Source of the DNA: Burkholderia ubonensis subsp. mesacidophila
GTDB taxonomy: Bacteria > Pseudomonadota > Gammaproteobacteria > Burkholderiales > Burkholderiaceae
Assembly (NCBI RefSeq): GCF_002097715.1
Contig: NZ_CP020738.1
Span: 2,170,001 to 2,234,000 of the forward strand
Reading direction: 5' to 3'
DNA: 64,000 nucleotides
Below the pieces are notes generated by a model that saw nothing but the letters and a program-made list of their open reading frames with translations, was not told the DNA's origin and did not search any database. How positions within the stretch are numbered: the first letter of the stretch is position 1; every line of letters begins with the position of its first letter. The translations under genes and the position numbers were made by a program. Shown one piece after another: positions 16,763 through 25,430 of this stretch.

Positions 16763-16978
16763 CCTGTCCGCTTACCTGTCCGCTTACCTGTCCGCTTACC
16801 TGTCCGCTTACCTGTCCGCTTACCTGTCCGCTTACCTGTCCGCTTACCTGTCCGCTTACCTGTCCGCTTGCCTGTCCGCTTGCCTGTCCGCTTGCCTGTC
16901 CGCTTGCCTGTCCGCTTGCCTGTCCGCTTGCCTGTCCGCTTGCCTGTCCGCTTGCCTGTCCGCTTACCTGTCCGTTAG
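16763..16978. repeat. 12-bp tandem repeat array (minisatellite)
   Basis: Seventeen consecutive 12-bp units followed by one degenerate unit. The first eight read cctgtccgctta, the next eight cctgtccgcttg, then one cctgtccgctta and a degenerate cctgtccgttag. The array fills the gap between the HtrA stop (17011) and the start of the next gene (16747). The unit length is a multiple of three, so reading frames pass through it open, but no protein signal there is convincing. It is a likely hypervariable locus. Confidence 0.95.
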
Positions 16979-17010
16979 TGCGCCGCGCGCCCACCGTCCC
17001 GTTCCCGCCG

Positions 17011-18486
17011 TCAACCCGGATCGACCGGCACGTACAGCCGCGCGCCGCCGCGCTGCACCAGCAGCGCGATGGCGCCGCGCGCACGCTCGAGTTCGCCGAT
17101 CAGCGCGCCGGCGTTCGCGAGCGGCGCGCCGTTGACCGACAGCACGACGTCGCCGGCCCGCAGCCCCGCGCGGGCGGCCTGGCCGCCCGCCTGCTCGATC
17201 ACGAGCCCCTGGCTCACGCCGAGCTGCCGCCGCTCGGGCTCGCTCGCCGGACGCAACGCGAGCCCGAATCGCGCCAGCGCCTGCGCGTCGCCGTTCGACG
17301 CGACGCCGCTGTCGAACGCCCCCACCACCGCCTGCAGGTGATTCGCCTGCCCCGCGCGCCACACCAGCAGCTCCGCGCGATGCCCCGGCCGCATGCCCGC
17401 GACGGTGCCGAGCAGGTCCGCCGAATCCGCGACCGGCTTGCCGTCGATCGCGATCACCACGTCGCCGGCCTGCAGCCCGGCCTGCGCGCCGGGCCCGCCC
17501 GGCTCGACATTCGTGATCAGCGCGCCATCGGGATTCGGCAGGCCGAACGAACGCGCGAGCGCGTCGCTGACTTCCTGCAGCGCGACGCCCAGCCGTCCGC
17601 GCGTGACCTTGCCGGTACGCAGCAGCTGGTCCTTCACGTCGAGCGCGAGGTCGATCGGAATCGCGAACGAGAGCCCCTGGTAGCCGCCGGTCTTCGAATA
17701 GATCATCGAGTTGATCGCGATCACGCGGCCATCGAGGCTGAACAGCGGCCCGCCCGAATTGCCGGGATTGATCGGCACGTCGGTCTGGATGAACGGGACG
17801 TAACGCTCGCCGGGCAGCGAGCGCGACTTCGCGCTGACGATGCCCTGCGTGACCGTGTTCGCGAAGCCGTACGGCGAACCGATCGCCATCACCCAGTCGC
17901 CGACCCCGGTGCGCGCCGGATCGCCGGTGACGACCGTCGGCAGGTTGCGCGCGTCGATCCGGATCACCGCGACGTCGGACAGCGGATCGCTGCCGATCAC
18001 CCGCCCCCGGAACTGCCGCTTGTCGGTCAGCTTCACGTCGACCACGGCCGCGTCGCCGACCACGTGCCGGTTCGTCAGGATCACGCCGTCCGCGCCGACG
18101 ATGAACCCGGAGCCGAGGCTCACCTCCTCGCGGTTGCCGATCACGCGGCGCGCGAGAAACGGCGCGAGCGGATGGTCCGGCCCGATGCCCGGCGGGAGCT
18201 GGATGACCAGCTGCGTCACCTCGCGCGTGACGCTGATGTTGACGACCGCCGCGCCATAGCGCTTGACGAGCGCGGCGAAGTTCGGCGCTGCCGGCTGAGG
18301 CAGAGCCGCCGGCGTCGCGGCAAGCTCCGCCTGCACCGGCCGTTCGACTGCGGCGGCTGCGGCGGCCGCACCGGTCAGCGCGATTGCGCCCAGCATCGCG
18401 AGCGTCGCGACCGTCCGATTGCAGATACCCGATTCCACGATCCCCGTCCTCGTCGTTTCACGCGCGAACGACGCGCGCGAGCTCAT
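17011..18486 (-). CDS. HtrA/DegP-type periplasmic serine protease with two PDZ domains
   Basis: The protein has 491 residues. The N-terminal hydrophobic segment (residues 24-47) acts as signal or anchor. The protease domain triad is His141 ([10 protein letters not shown]), Asp171 (PLSDVAVIR) and Ser244 ([10 protein letters not shown]). Two PDZ domains follow at about 305-390 and 410-490, each with the AGLxAGDVV pattern. It would degrade or refold envelope proteins. The ATG at 18486 overlaps the previous stop by 4 bp. In this locus it plausibly polices the giant secreted protein in transit. Confidence 0.93.
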   Translation of the reverse strand: MSSRASFARETTRTGIVESGICNRTVATLAMLGAIALTGAAAAAAAVERPVQAELAATPAALPQPAAPNFAALVKRYGAAVVNISVTREVTQLVIQLPPGIGPDHPLAPFLARRVIGNREEVSLGSGFIVGADGVILTNRHVVGDAAVVDVKLTDKRQFRGRVIGSDPLSDVAVIRIDARNLPTVVTGDPARTGVGDWVMAIGSPYGFANTVTQGIVSAKSRSLPGERYVPFIQTDVPINPGNSGGPLFSLDGRVIAINSMIYSKTGGYQGLSFAIPIDLALDVKDQLLRTGKVTRGRLGVALQEVSDALARSFGLPNPDGALITNVEPGGPGAQAGLQAGDVVIAIDGKPVADSADLLGTVAGMRPGHRAELLVWRAGQANHLQAVVGAFDSGVASNGDAQALARFGLALRPASEPERRQLGVSQGLVIEQAGGQAARAGLRAGDVVLSVNGAPLANAGALIGELERARGAIALLVQRGGARLYVPVDPG

Positions 18487-18854
18487 TTCGGCGGCACCGC
18501 GACCGGCTGCGCCGGGCGCTGCGGCGTCACCGACTTGCCCCAGTTCGTGCCGAAGCGGTTGCGCTCCGTCGACAGGTTGAACGTGCCGAGCCGGTTCGAC
18601 GGCGCCGTCGCGAGCCCCTCCGCGGCCGTCTGCGACGCGCCTGCCTGCGGCGTCGCCTTCGGCTTGAGCTGTGCGCTCAGGCAGTCGTACGACAGTGCGC
18701 GCTCGCCGTTCACTTCGACATCGACACAAACGGGCTTCGCCGCCGAACCCGGCTGGCTGCCTGCTGCCGCCGCCGGGCGACCGGCCTGCGCATGCACGGC
18801 GCCCGCCAGCAACGCACATCCCCATGCCATGCTCCACTTCCGCCATCCGGCCAT
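18483..18854 (-). CDS. Small exported protein of unknown function
   Basis: The protein has 123 residues. The start at 18854 has an AGGAGG site 6 nt upstream. The signal peptide ends after VHAQ (about residue 22). The mature part is Ala/Pro-rich at both ends with a central [21 protein letters not shown] whose two cysteines could form a disulfide. The last 40 residues carry [19 protein letters not shown]. No family recognised. It is coupled to htrA by a 4-bp overlap. Confidence 0.75.
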   Translation of the reverse strand: MAGWRKWSMAWGCALLAGAVHAQAGRPAAAAGSQPGSAAKPVCVDVEVNGERALSYDCLSAQLKPKATPQAGASQTAAEGLATAPSNRLGTFNLSTERNRFGTNWGKSVTPQRPAQPVAVPPK

Positions 18855-18895
18855 GCCTGCCTCCTTCGGTGCTCGCGGCCTCGTCGCGGCCGTCG

Positions 18896-19711
18896 TCAGA
18901 TTGCGTCGCGCCGCTTCGAGCGGGCGACGAAACGCGCAAACGCCGCCCGCTCGGCCGCCTCGACGGCCGGCACGGGTGCGCCCTGCTGCTGCGCCCATGC
19001 GTCGCGCACGCCGCCGATCTGCTGCCAGCCCAGCACCTGTGCGCCGGTCGGAAACGGCGTCGCCTGCGGTTCCCGGTAGTCGACGCGGAAGAACCGCGGC
19101 GCATCGGCGCCCGCCGTCCACAGGTCCCCTGCATCCCGCACGCTCGCGTCGAACCAGAACCGCACCCAGCGGGCCGAAACGCCGGCCGGCGCCGGGTCGC
19201 CAGTCGCCGGCTCGTGCGCCCCCGGCGTCCGCATGAAGCCGGCCAGCACGAGCAGCACCGACGCCAGGTCGTCGTCGCGCAGCGACGGATACGACCACAG
19301 GTCGTGCACGTCCGCGCAGGCCAGCACCGCCGTGAAGCGCGCGATCGTGAACGCCGGCCACATGCGCCGCACCAGCGCGTAATGCCGCTCCCAGTTCGCG
19401 ACGAAGCGCTCGCGGTGACGCGCCGCCACCCGCGCGTCGCGGCCGCCGCGCACCGCCATCTCGTCCGGCTGGTACTGGCGGGTCGTCAGCACGCATTGGG
19501 CCGAGCACCGCGCGCTCCGGTGGCGCGCGCGGCCCGGCATGCCCGGCATCGGCTCGAGCGTGCCGAAACAGAGCGGGCAGTGCGACGGCAGCGCGCCCGG
19601 CGCGCCGGGCCACGCGTTGGCGGCGACGGCGCGCGCGGGCGCCGGGCTCGGCGGCCCGGGCGCGCGCGGGTCGGCCACATCGGGTTTCGGTGCGGAACGG
19701 GTGACGGTCAT
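18896..19711 (-). CDS. Uncharacterised protein with zinc-ribbon-like cysteines
   Basis: The protein has 271 residues with a Pro/Ala-rich first 40 residues. Four cysteines are arranged C-x2-C (HCPLCF) and, about 20 residues later, C-x3-C (ARCSAQC), suggesting a zinc knuckle. The C-terminal part is rich in Trp and Arg with no motif I recognise. No signal peptide is seen. It lies 8 bp after the parvulin gene and 41 bp before the small exported protein, within the same operon. Confidence 0.65.
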   Translation of the reverse strand: MTVTRSAPKPDVADPRAPGPPSPAPARAVAANAWPGAPGALPSHCPLCFGTLEPMPGMPGRARHRSARCSAQCVLTTRQYQPDEMAVRGGRDARVAARHRERFVANWERHYALVRRMWPAFTIARFTAVLACADVHDLWSYPSLRDDDLASVLLVLAGFMRTPGAHEPATGDPAPAGVSARWVRFWFDASVRDAGDLWTAGADAPRFFRVDYREPQATPFPTGAQVLGWQQIGGVRDAWAQQQGAPVPAVEAAERAAFARFVARSKRRDAI

Positions 19712-19719
19712 GGACGTGC

Positions 19720-20598
19720 CTATCGGGCGGCCGCGAGCGCCTTCTTCAGCGCGTCTTCATTGATCGGCGCGTCGCCGCCGAGCTTCGCGAGATACGCCAG
19801 CGCGTTCTGCTGCGTGCGTTGCGCGCGCAGCATCGTGCGCAAGCGCTCCTTCACGTCCGCGAGCGGACGCGCCGCCGCCGGCCGCGTGTCGACCAGCTTC
19901 ACGACGTGAAAGCCGGTGGCCGTGCGGATCGGCGCGGACACCTGGCCCGGCTTCAGCGCGTCGGCCGCCTGGCGCACCGCGGGCAGCAGCATCGTCTCGG
20001 GCACGAAGCCCATGTCGCCGCCGTTCGCGGCGCTCGCGGCCTCCTGCGAGTTCGCTTTCGCCAGCGCGGCGAAATCGCCGCCGCGCGCGCGGTTCGCGAG
20101 GTCCGCCGCCTGCTTGCGCGCCTTGTCGACGGTCGCCGCGGCCGCGTCGGGCGCGACGGCGAGGTAGATCTGCTCGACGCGCAGCGCGCGCGGCACGGTG
20201 AACGCCGCGCGGTTCTTGTCGTATGCCGCCTGGATTTCGGCGTCGGACGGATAGTCCGCCGGCGGCGCATTCACCGACGCGAGATAGCTGCGCGCGATGA
20301 TGTCGCGCCGCGCCTGCTCGATCGCCGACTGCACGTCGGCCTGCTTGTCCCAGCCCTTCGCCTTCGCCTCGGCGAGCACGGCCTTCTGCGCGAGCGTCGC
20401 GCGCACCACCTGGTCCATCGCGGCGGGATCGGCCGCGAGCCGCGTGCGCCCTTCGTCGCCCGCCGCCTTGAGCAGCGCGGCAATGTCCGACTGCGTGACC
20501 GACGCCTGGGCCGCGCTCGCGATCACGTCGTCCTGCGCGGCTGCCATCAGCGGCACGCTCAGCAGCAAACCGCCCATCATCGTTGCAAAGTTCTTCAC
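19720..20598 (-). CDS. Parvulin-type peptidyl-prolyl isomerase
   Basis: The protein has 292 residues from a GTG at 20598 with AGGA 6 nt upstream. ATGs at 20583 and 20580 are alternatives. The signal peptide ends near AAAQ. An N-terminal helical chaperone region (20-120) leads to a PpiC domain (about 135-230) with GGDFAALAKANSQ, GGDMGFVPE and TGFHVVKLVDTR. It is a periplasmic PpiC/SurA-like foldase. P. aeruginosa encodes a PpiC-type protein in its PUMA3/Pdt region, supporting the parallel. It probably helps unfolded barrel or adhesin substrates. Confidence 0.92.
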   Translation of the reverse strand: MKNFATMMGGLLLSVPLMAAAQDDVIASAAQASVTQSDIAALLKAAGDEGRTRLAADPAAMDQVVRATLAQKAVLAEAKAKGWDKQADVQSAIEQARRDIIARSYLASVNAPPADYPSDAEIQAAYDKNRAAFTVPRALRVEQIYLAVAPDAAAATVDKARKQAADLANRARGGDFAALAKANSQEAASAANGGDMGFVPETMLLPAVRQAADALKPGQVSAPIRTATGFHVVKLVDTRPAAARPLADVKERLRTMLRAQRTQQNALAYLAKLGGDAPINEDALKKALAAAR

Positions 20599-21044
20599 GA
20601 TCGTTCCTGTCCTGTCTGACTGCTGTCCTGAACCGCAACGCGCACCCGCACGACCACCGGCTGCGTCATCCCGCGCGGCGGCGGCGCGCCGACCCGCCGG
20701 CCGACCAGCGCCGAGCGCAGGTCCGCGGCGACGTCCGGCGCGAACGCCAGTGCGCTCTCGATCCGCTCGATGCCGCCGCGCCGATCGAGCCATGCCTTCA
20801 GCCGCACCACCGGGGGCGCGTCGTCGCCCTCGCCGCGCGCCGCTTCACGTTCGAGATGCCCGCGAAAGCGGGATGCCGCCGCCTCGGTGCCGTCGAGCGC
20901 GGCTTCAAGCCGCTGCGCGACGCGCTGCGCATAATCGACCCACGCGGGCGGCGCGTCGCCGACCGCCACCGGGCCATGCTGCGCCGGCCGGCCGCGTGTC
21001 AGCAGCGCACGCAGCGCCGCGCCGATCCGGCCGGCACCGGTCAT
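20595..21044 (-). CDS. TonB-C-like domain protein without signal peptide
   Basis: The protein has 149 residues. The same domain pattern as 16271-16747 is present: WVDYAQRVAQRLEAAL, VRLKAWLDRRGGIERIESALAF, and a closing strand MTQPVVVRVRVAV. The N-terminal 25 residues are basic and only weakly hydrophobic, so export is doubtful. It is coupled on both sides by 4-bp overlaps with the YbjN-like and parvulin genes. Probable partner or decoy of the TonB complex; inferred from fold resemblance only. Confidence 0.7.
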   Translation of the reverse strand: MTGAGRIGAALRALLTRGRPAQHGPVAVGDAPPAWVDYAQRVAQRLEAALDGTEAAASRFRGHLEREAARGEGDDAPPVVRLKAWLDRRGGIERIESALAFAPDVAADLRSALVGRRVGAPPPRGMTQPVVVRVRVAVQDSSQTGQERS

Positions 21045-21634
21045 CGCGCGGCGGCTTCCGCCCGACCCTGCCCCGCGTCGTCGGTCCGGGCGTCGCTACC
21101 CGTGCGCTGCGCCGGCGCGTCGCCGCCCGCACGCGCGGCGGCTTCCTGCTCGGCGAACGCCGGCCGGTTACGCAGGTGCAGCAGGAATTCCTGGACCATG
21201 CGGTCCCACAACTCGATCGTCGAACGCAGGTGGCGCCCGGACACCCCGCCCGCCACGATCACATCCATCTCCAGCGCGAGGAACGGCCCGTGGCTCGCGA
21301 GCCGCGCGAAGCGCTTGGTGCGGTTCCAGTCGGCCACCATCTGCGCGGGCAGGTCGCCCTGCACCTGCAGCACGCAGCCGAGCGTGTAGTCGACGTAGCG
21401 TGCAACCGACGAACCCGCGTCCTCGCCCTGCGGCGGCGCGGGGTTGCCGAAGCGCACCGCGAAGCCGACGCCCTGGCTCGCGCTCATCAGCTGCACCGCG
21501 CCGTTCTGCTCGGTCGCGGTCACGCGATAGCCCGCGTCGCGGAACACGTCCGCGAGCTGCTCGACGCCGATCGCATCGATCAGCGCATCCTGTGCCGGGC
21601 GGTCGCCCGACGCTTCCATCTTGCTGTCCAGCAT
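21041..21634 (-). CDS. YbjN-domain protein
   Basis: The protein has 197 residues from the ATG at 21634, which has a GGAAGAGAG site. The YbjN/T3S-chaperone-like fold spans about 20-155: LADVFRDAGYRVTATEQNG, WNRTKRFARLASHGPFLALEMD, and a terminal helix. The C-terminal 40 residues are Ala/Asp-rich and look disordered. No signal peptide is seen. Such proteins act as chaperone-like or regulatory factors. In this operon it may hold a secreted or envelope component before export. Confidence 0.8.
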   Translation of the reverse strand: MLDSKMEASGDRPAQDALIDAIGVEQLADVFRDAGYRVTATEQNGAVQLMSASQGVGFAVRFGNPAPPQGEDAGSSVARYVDYTLGCVLQVQGDLPAQMVADWNRTKRFARLASHGPFLALEMDVIVAGGVSGRHLRSTIELWDRMVQEFLLHLRNRPAFAEQEAAARAGGDAPAQRTGSDARTDDAGQGRAEAAAR

Positions 21635-21695
21635 GGCTCTCTTCCTTGTTTCAACGAATCGATCGGGTCGCTCGCGCGACGGAAGGCCCGTTCCG

Positions 21696-22388
21696 TCACC
21701 GAGCGCCGGCGGGCGCCGACGCAGCCGCGGCAGCGCTCGCGCTTGCCGGGTTCGCCGCACGTGCGGCCGGGTCGTACTTGCCCGCATACAACGCATCGCC
21801 GTAACGCTGCGCGAGGTCGTCGTACTTCACGCGCGCCGCTGCCGCGAACGGTTGCCGCGATGCGAACAGCGTGCCGATGCCGACATGCTCGTACGCATCG
21901 AGGATCTCGCGGCCCACGCGATACAGCTCCGCATTGTGGGCCTCGCAGGTTTTCAGTTGCGTGTCACGCGCGCGGATTTCGCCCTGCTGCTGCGTATGCT
22001 GCGCATCGCGCGAACGCGACACGCTCAGCAGGTCCTCGTAGGACGCCTTGTATTTCGCGAGCGCCTGCGCATCCTGCTCGCGCGCGGCCCGCTCCTGCGC
22101 GAGCGCGCGCTTCGCGGCCGCCTCGCCGCCCGACTGCCCCTTGGCCGCCGCGAGTTGCGCCTGCGCCGCCTTCAGCTGCGCGAGCGCGTCGTCGCGCTGC
22201 TGCTCGGCGGCCGTCTTGTCCGCCTGCAGCTGCGCCTGGCCGTTCTGCAGCTGGCGCAACTCCTGCGCGGTCGAACGCAATTGGCTGCGCAGCTTGTCCT
22301 CGATGCTCTGCGCGCCGGCGCCGCCGGCGGCCAGCAGCAGCGCACCGGCGAGGCCGGCCGCGACGATCGCGTGTTGCGTGGTTTTCAT
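21696..22388 (-). CDS. Periplasmic coiled-coil protein
   Basis: The protein has 230 residues with a signal peptide of about 26 residues (ending GGAGAQ). A long Gln/Ala/Leu coiled coil runs from about 28 to 140. A short globular part around CEAHNAELYRVGREILDAYE follows, then an Ala/Pro-rich tail. It may span or organise the periplasm next to TonB and the porin. No named family recognised. Confidence 0.75.
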   Translation of the reverse strand: MKTTQHAIVAAGLAGALLLAAGGAGAQSIEDKLRSQLRSTAQELRQLQNGQAQLQADKTAAEQQRDDALAQLKAAQAQLAAAKGQSGGEAAAKRALAQERAAREQDAQALAKYKASYEDLLSVSRSRDAQHTQQQGEIRARDTQLKTCEAHNAELYRVGREILDAYEHVGIGTLFASRQPFAAAARVKYDDLAQRYGDALYAGKYDPAARAANPASASAAAAASAPAGAR

Positions 22389-22400
22389 CCGCGGCTCCGG

Positions 22401-24206
22401 TCAGAAACGGGCGTTGAGCTCGAGCTGCAGCACGTCGATCGACACCGGCGGGCCGTACACTTCCTTCGCGCTCAGGTAGCGCGCCGACACCCACGCATCG
22501 CGCGCCACCGCGTAGGCCGCGCCGATCACGTAGCCGCGCGCGTTGGTGCCACCCAGGTGGAAATCCGAATCGTTGAACGCGTCGAGCACGGCGTCCGGCT
22601 GCAGGTACTTGTACGCGATCGAGAAATTCCACTGTCCCTTCGCGCGCGGCTCCGGCTCGCCGATCGTCGCCTTCGCGAGGAAGCCGTTCGGGCCGCTGCG
22701 GTAGTCGGCACGCGTCGCGTTCACCGACGTCGACTCGTAGTTGTTGACCGGCAGCGACGCCGCGCTGAACGCCTTGTTCTCGTTGTACGCGAGGTTGCGC
22801 ACGTATTCGCCGTCGAGCCGCAGCTTGAAGCGGTCGGCGACCACGGTATCCCACTGCGCCTTCAGGTCGAGCAGCCGGTAGTTGTACGCAAGACCGAACA
22901 GCTGCGGCTGCGGCGTCATGCCCGGCGCGAGGTTCGGGTTCTGCACGATGTTGCGCAGCGCGAGCAGCGTGTTGCCGCCCTGCATGAAGGCCGGCGCCTC
23001 GTTGTCGGTGCTGCAGCTCGTCGCGCCGAGATACAGCGCGCACGGCGACGACAGCGTGCCGCGCATGTTCTGGAAGTCGTAGTACGCGACCGCGCCCTTC
23101 AGCCGGTTCTGCGCGTTGATCTTCCAGTCGGCGCCGAACTGCGCGCCGATCATCCACTTCGTGTCGCTGCCCGCTTTCTCGGTGCTGTTCGACGGGAAGT
23201 TCTCGCTCGTGTACTGGATCGGGAACACGCCGAGCGTGCCGAACAGCGTGACGTCCGGGTTCCACGGCAGCGCATGGCGCAGGTTCGCGGCGATGCCGTC
23301 CATCATCAGGTCGTCGGAGAACACCAGGTCCGACTTGAAGAACGGATTGTCGAAGCGGCCGGCCGTCAGGTTCAGCCACGACGTCGGCCGGTACGCGAAG
23401 AACGCCTTGCTCAGCCAGATGTTCTTCTTCCCGAAGCCGCCGCCTGCGGTGGCCGTCGTCGACACGGGCCCGTTGTCGTTGCCGCTCGCGAGCTGGAGAC
23501 CTGCCGTCAGCTCGTCGGACAGCGTCGCCGTCACGCCGAGCCGCGCGCGGTAGCGCAGCAGGTTGTTGCGGTTTTGCGTCGTGTTCTGCGTCGGCAGCTG
23601 CGTCGTGTTGGTGTTCGGGTTGATGTCGAAGCCGCCGCCCTGGTTGATCGCGGCGAAGTTCGTCACGTTGTTCGCGTTGCCGCTGCCGTAGAAGTGGTAT
23701 TCGTCGCGCACGCGCATGTCGCCGTCGAGCTTGATGCGCGACACCCAGTCCGGGAACGTGTTCGGCTGCGCCCAGTTCTCGGCCTTCGCCTGCGCGATCA
23801 CTTCCTGCTTGACCTGGTCGCGGATCTGCTCGCGCACCACCTGCGGCACGTAAGGCACCGCGACGTCGCCCGGCTGCGTCGGCGGCATCGGTACGTTAGC
23901 GACCGCCGCCCGCCCGCCGCCGGCGGTCCGCGCGGCCCTCGCCTGCGCGGCTTCCGCGCGCGCCTCGCCGATCAGCTGGGTTGCGTTCTGCTGCGTGAGC
24001 ACGCCGCGCTTGACGAGCAGGTTGATCAGGTTGATCACCACGCTCTCCGTCGGCGCCGCGCCGCCCGCCGCGGCCTGCGCGTCGAGCGACTGCGCATGTG
24101 CGCAGCTCACGCCGAACGCGAGCACCGCCGCGCCGACGCGCGTCAGGCGCGCGGGCATCACGCCGCGCCGGTGCTCGCTCCCCCGTCCATTCATCTTCCG
24201 AATCAT
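22401..24206 (-). CDS. Large outer-membrane porin-like protein (putative porin family)
   Basis: The protein has 601 residues from the ATG at 24206. An ATG at 24194 and one just before the hydrophobic core are alternatives. The signal peptide ends near CAHAQ. A helical N-terminal region with KRGVLTQQNATQLIGEARAEA and a Gln/Val-rich coiled segment (about 35-150) precedes a beta-barrel starting WVSRIKLDGDMRVRDEYHF. The protein closes with LQLELNARF, an outer-membrane C-terminal signature. It resembles the 'putative porin' family that accompanies ExbB-ExbD-TonB sets in VreARI-type loci. Ligand unknown. Confidence 0.85.
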   Translation of the reverse strand: MIRKMNGRGSEHRRGVMPARLTRVGAAVLAFGVSCAHAQSLDAQAAAGGAAPTESVVINLINLLVKRGVLTQQNATQLIGEARAEAAQARAARTAGGGRAAVANVPMPPTQPGDVAVPYVPQVVREQIRDQVKQEVIAQAKAENWAQPNTFPDWVSRIKLDGDMRVRDEYHFYGSGNANNVTNFAAINQGGGFDINPNTNTTQLPTQNTTQNRNNLLRYRARLGVTATLSDELTAGLQLASGNDNGPVSTTATAGGGFGKKNIWLSKAFFAYRPTSWLNLTAGRFDNPFFKSDLVFSDDLMMDGIAANLRHALPWNPDVTLFGTLGVFPIQYTSENFPSNSTEKAGSDTKWMIGAQFGADWKINAQNRLKGAVAYYDFQNMRGTLSSPCALYLGATSCSTDNEAPAFMQGGNTLLALRNIVQNPNLAPGMTPQPQLFGLAYNYRLLDLKAQWDTVVADRFKLRLDGEYVRNLAYNENKAFSAASLPVNNYESTSVNATRADYRSGPNGFLAKATIGEPEPRAKGQWNFSIAYKYLQPDAVLDAFNDSDFHLGGTNARGYVIGAAYAVARDAWVSARYLSAKEVYGPPVSIDVLQLELNARF

Positions 24207-24297
24207 CAAAGTACCCCGAACAATTGCCGTTCCTCTTCCGGCAGAGCCCGTGCGACGGGCCTGCCCCATGACGCTCACCGGCGCGCCGGGCGCCGCT

Positions 24298-24996
24298 TCA
24301 TGCGGGCTTGCGCCCCTGCAGCCTGACGTGCACCGGATAGGTGGCCGCGGGCGGCGGCGGCTCGTCCACCTTGCCGAGCGCCTCGACCGCCGCGACCACG
24401 GCCGCGTCGATCCTCGCGTCGCCGGTCGACTGCGCGATCGTCACCTTCACGATGCGTCCGGACGGCTCCAGCCACAGGTTCAGGACGCCCGCGAAGCGCG
24501 CGCCGCCCACCTCCTGCACACCCTTGTCCTGCTCGATCGCGCGCTGCAGCACATAGCTCATGTACTGCCCGTAGCCCGCGTTGCCGAAGCGGCCACCGCC
24601 GCCGCTGCCGACCATCCCCGAGCCGTCGCCCGCGCCGATGTTGAAGCTGTCCGTGCCGGCCTGCGCCGGCGCGTTCATCGTCATCTGCTTCGGCTGGTTG
24701 TCCGACGGCTTCGGCGCTTCCGCAGGCTTTGGCGCGACGGTCGGCTTGTCGACCGGCGTCTTCACCTCCTCCTTCACCTTTTCGGGCGGCGGCTTCTGCT
24801 TCGGCGGCGGAGGCGGCGGCGGCAGCGGAATCACGGTCGTCACCTGCGGCGCGCTCGCGCGCTTCACGCCCGCGGTGTCGCTCGCGAAATGCCAGACCAG
24901 CGCGACGAGCCCCGCGAGCGCCAGCACGATGACGGCCGGCTTGACGAAGCGGCCCGGCCCCTTGGGCGGCTCGCCGCCGTTGTAGGTCATTTCCAT
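24298..24996 (-). CDS. tonB: TonB energy-transducing protein
   Basis: The protein has 232 residues. A single membrane helix at about 19-38 is followed by a proline/lysine-rich spacer (PLPPPPPPPKQKPPPE, then KPTVAPKPAEAPKPS) and a C-terminal TonB domain ending VHVRLQGRKPA. The C-terminal domain includes YMSYVLQRAIEQDKGV and GVLNLWLEPSGRIVKV. It works with ExbB and ExbD, whose genes precede it (3-bp gap to exbD). No TonB-dependent receptor gene is visible in the window, so the outer-membrane partner is open. Confidence 0.95.
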   Translation of the reverse strand: MEMTYNGGEPPKGPGRFVKPAVIVLALAGLVALVWHFASDTAGVKRASAPQVTTVIPLPPPPPPPKQKPPPEKVKEEVKTPVDKPTVAPKPAEAPKPSDNQPKQMTMNAPAQAGTDSFNIGAGDGSGMVGSGGGGRFGNAGYGQYMSYVLQRAIEQDKGVQEVGGARFAGVLNLWLEPSGRIVKVTIAQSTGDARIDAAVVAAVEALGKVDEPPPPAATYPVHVRLQGRKPA

Positions 24997-24999
24997 CGC

Positions 25000-25410
25000 C
25001 TAGCCGCCCTGTTTCGCCTTGCCGGTCACGAGACCGACCTGCGACAGGTCGAGGCGCCGCAGCAGGTCGAGCACGTCCATCACGCGCTGGTACTGCACGG
25101 CCGCGTCGCCCTTCAGCACGATCGGGAACTCCGGGTGGGTCGCCTTCTCGGTGCGCAGCCGGTTCTCGAGCTCGTCCATCGTCACCGGGTACGCATCGAG
25201 GAAGATCTGCCCCGAATCCGCGACCGTGATCGCCTTCGTCTTCGGCTTCGCGAGGCTGGCGGACGAGCTCGCCTTCGGCAGGTCCACCTTGATGCCCTGC
25301 ACCGACGCGGTCGTCATGATGATGAAGATGATCAGCAGCACGTACGCGAGGTCGAGCATCGGCGTGATGTTGATGTCGTCGTACGGCTTGTCGTCGTCCT
25401 GAACCTGCAT
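25000..25410 (-). CDS. exbD: ExbD biopolymer transport protein
   Basis: The protein has 136 residues. A short cytoplasmic N-terminus leads into the single membrane helix ITPMLDLAYVLLIIFIIMTT, with the proton-carrying Asp at about residue 20. A periplasmic ExbD/TolR domain follows. The start has a GGGGAG site. It forms the proton-driven motor with the ExbB-type protein encoded immediately upstream. Confidence 0.96.
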   Translation of the reverse strand: MQVQDDDKPYDDINITPMLDLAYVLLIIFIIMTTASVQGIKVDLPKASSSASLAKPKTKAITVADSGQIFLDAYPVTMDELENRLRTEKATHPEFPIVLKGDAAVQYQRVMDVLDLLRRLDLSQVGLVTGKAKQGG

Positions 25411-25430
25411 GGTGGTCTCCCCGCGTCCGT

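Noticed and set aside
16763..16978. Possible CRISPR array
   Set aside because: Units are contiguous 12-mers without spacers, and no cas genes are near.
15447..17084. One long minus-strand frame joining the 12-bp repeat to the trypsin-like protease
   Set aside because: It stays open only because the repeat unit is a multiple of three. It would overlap the well-supported TonB-C-like gene in another frame. The protease has its own signal peptide near 16169.
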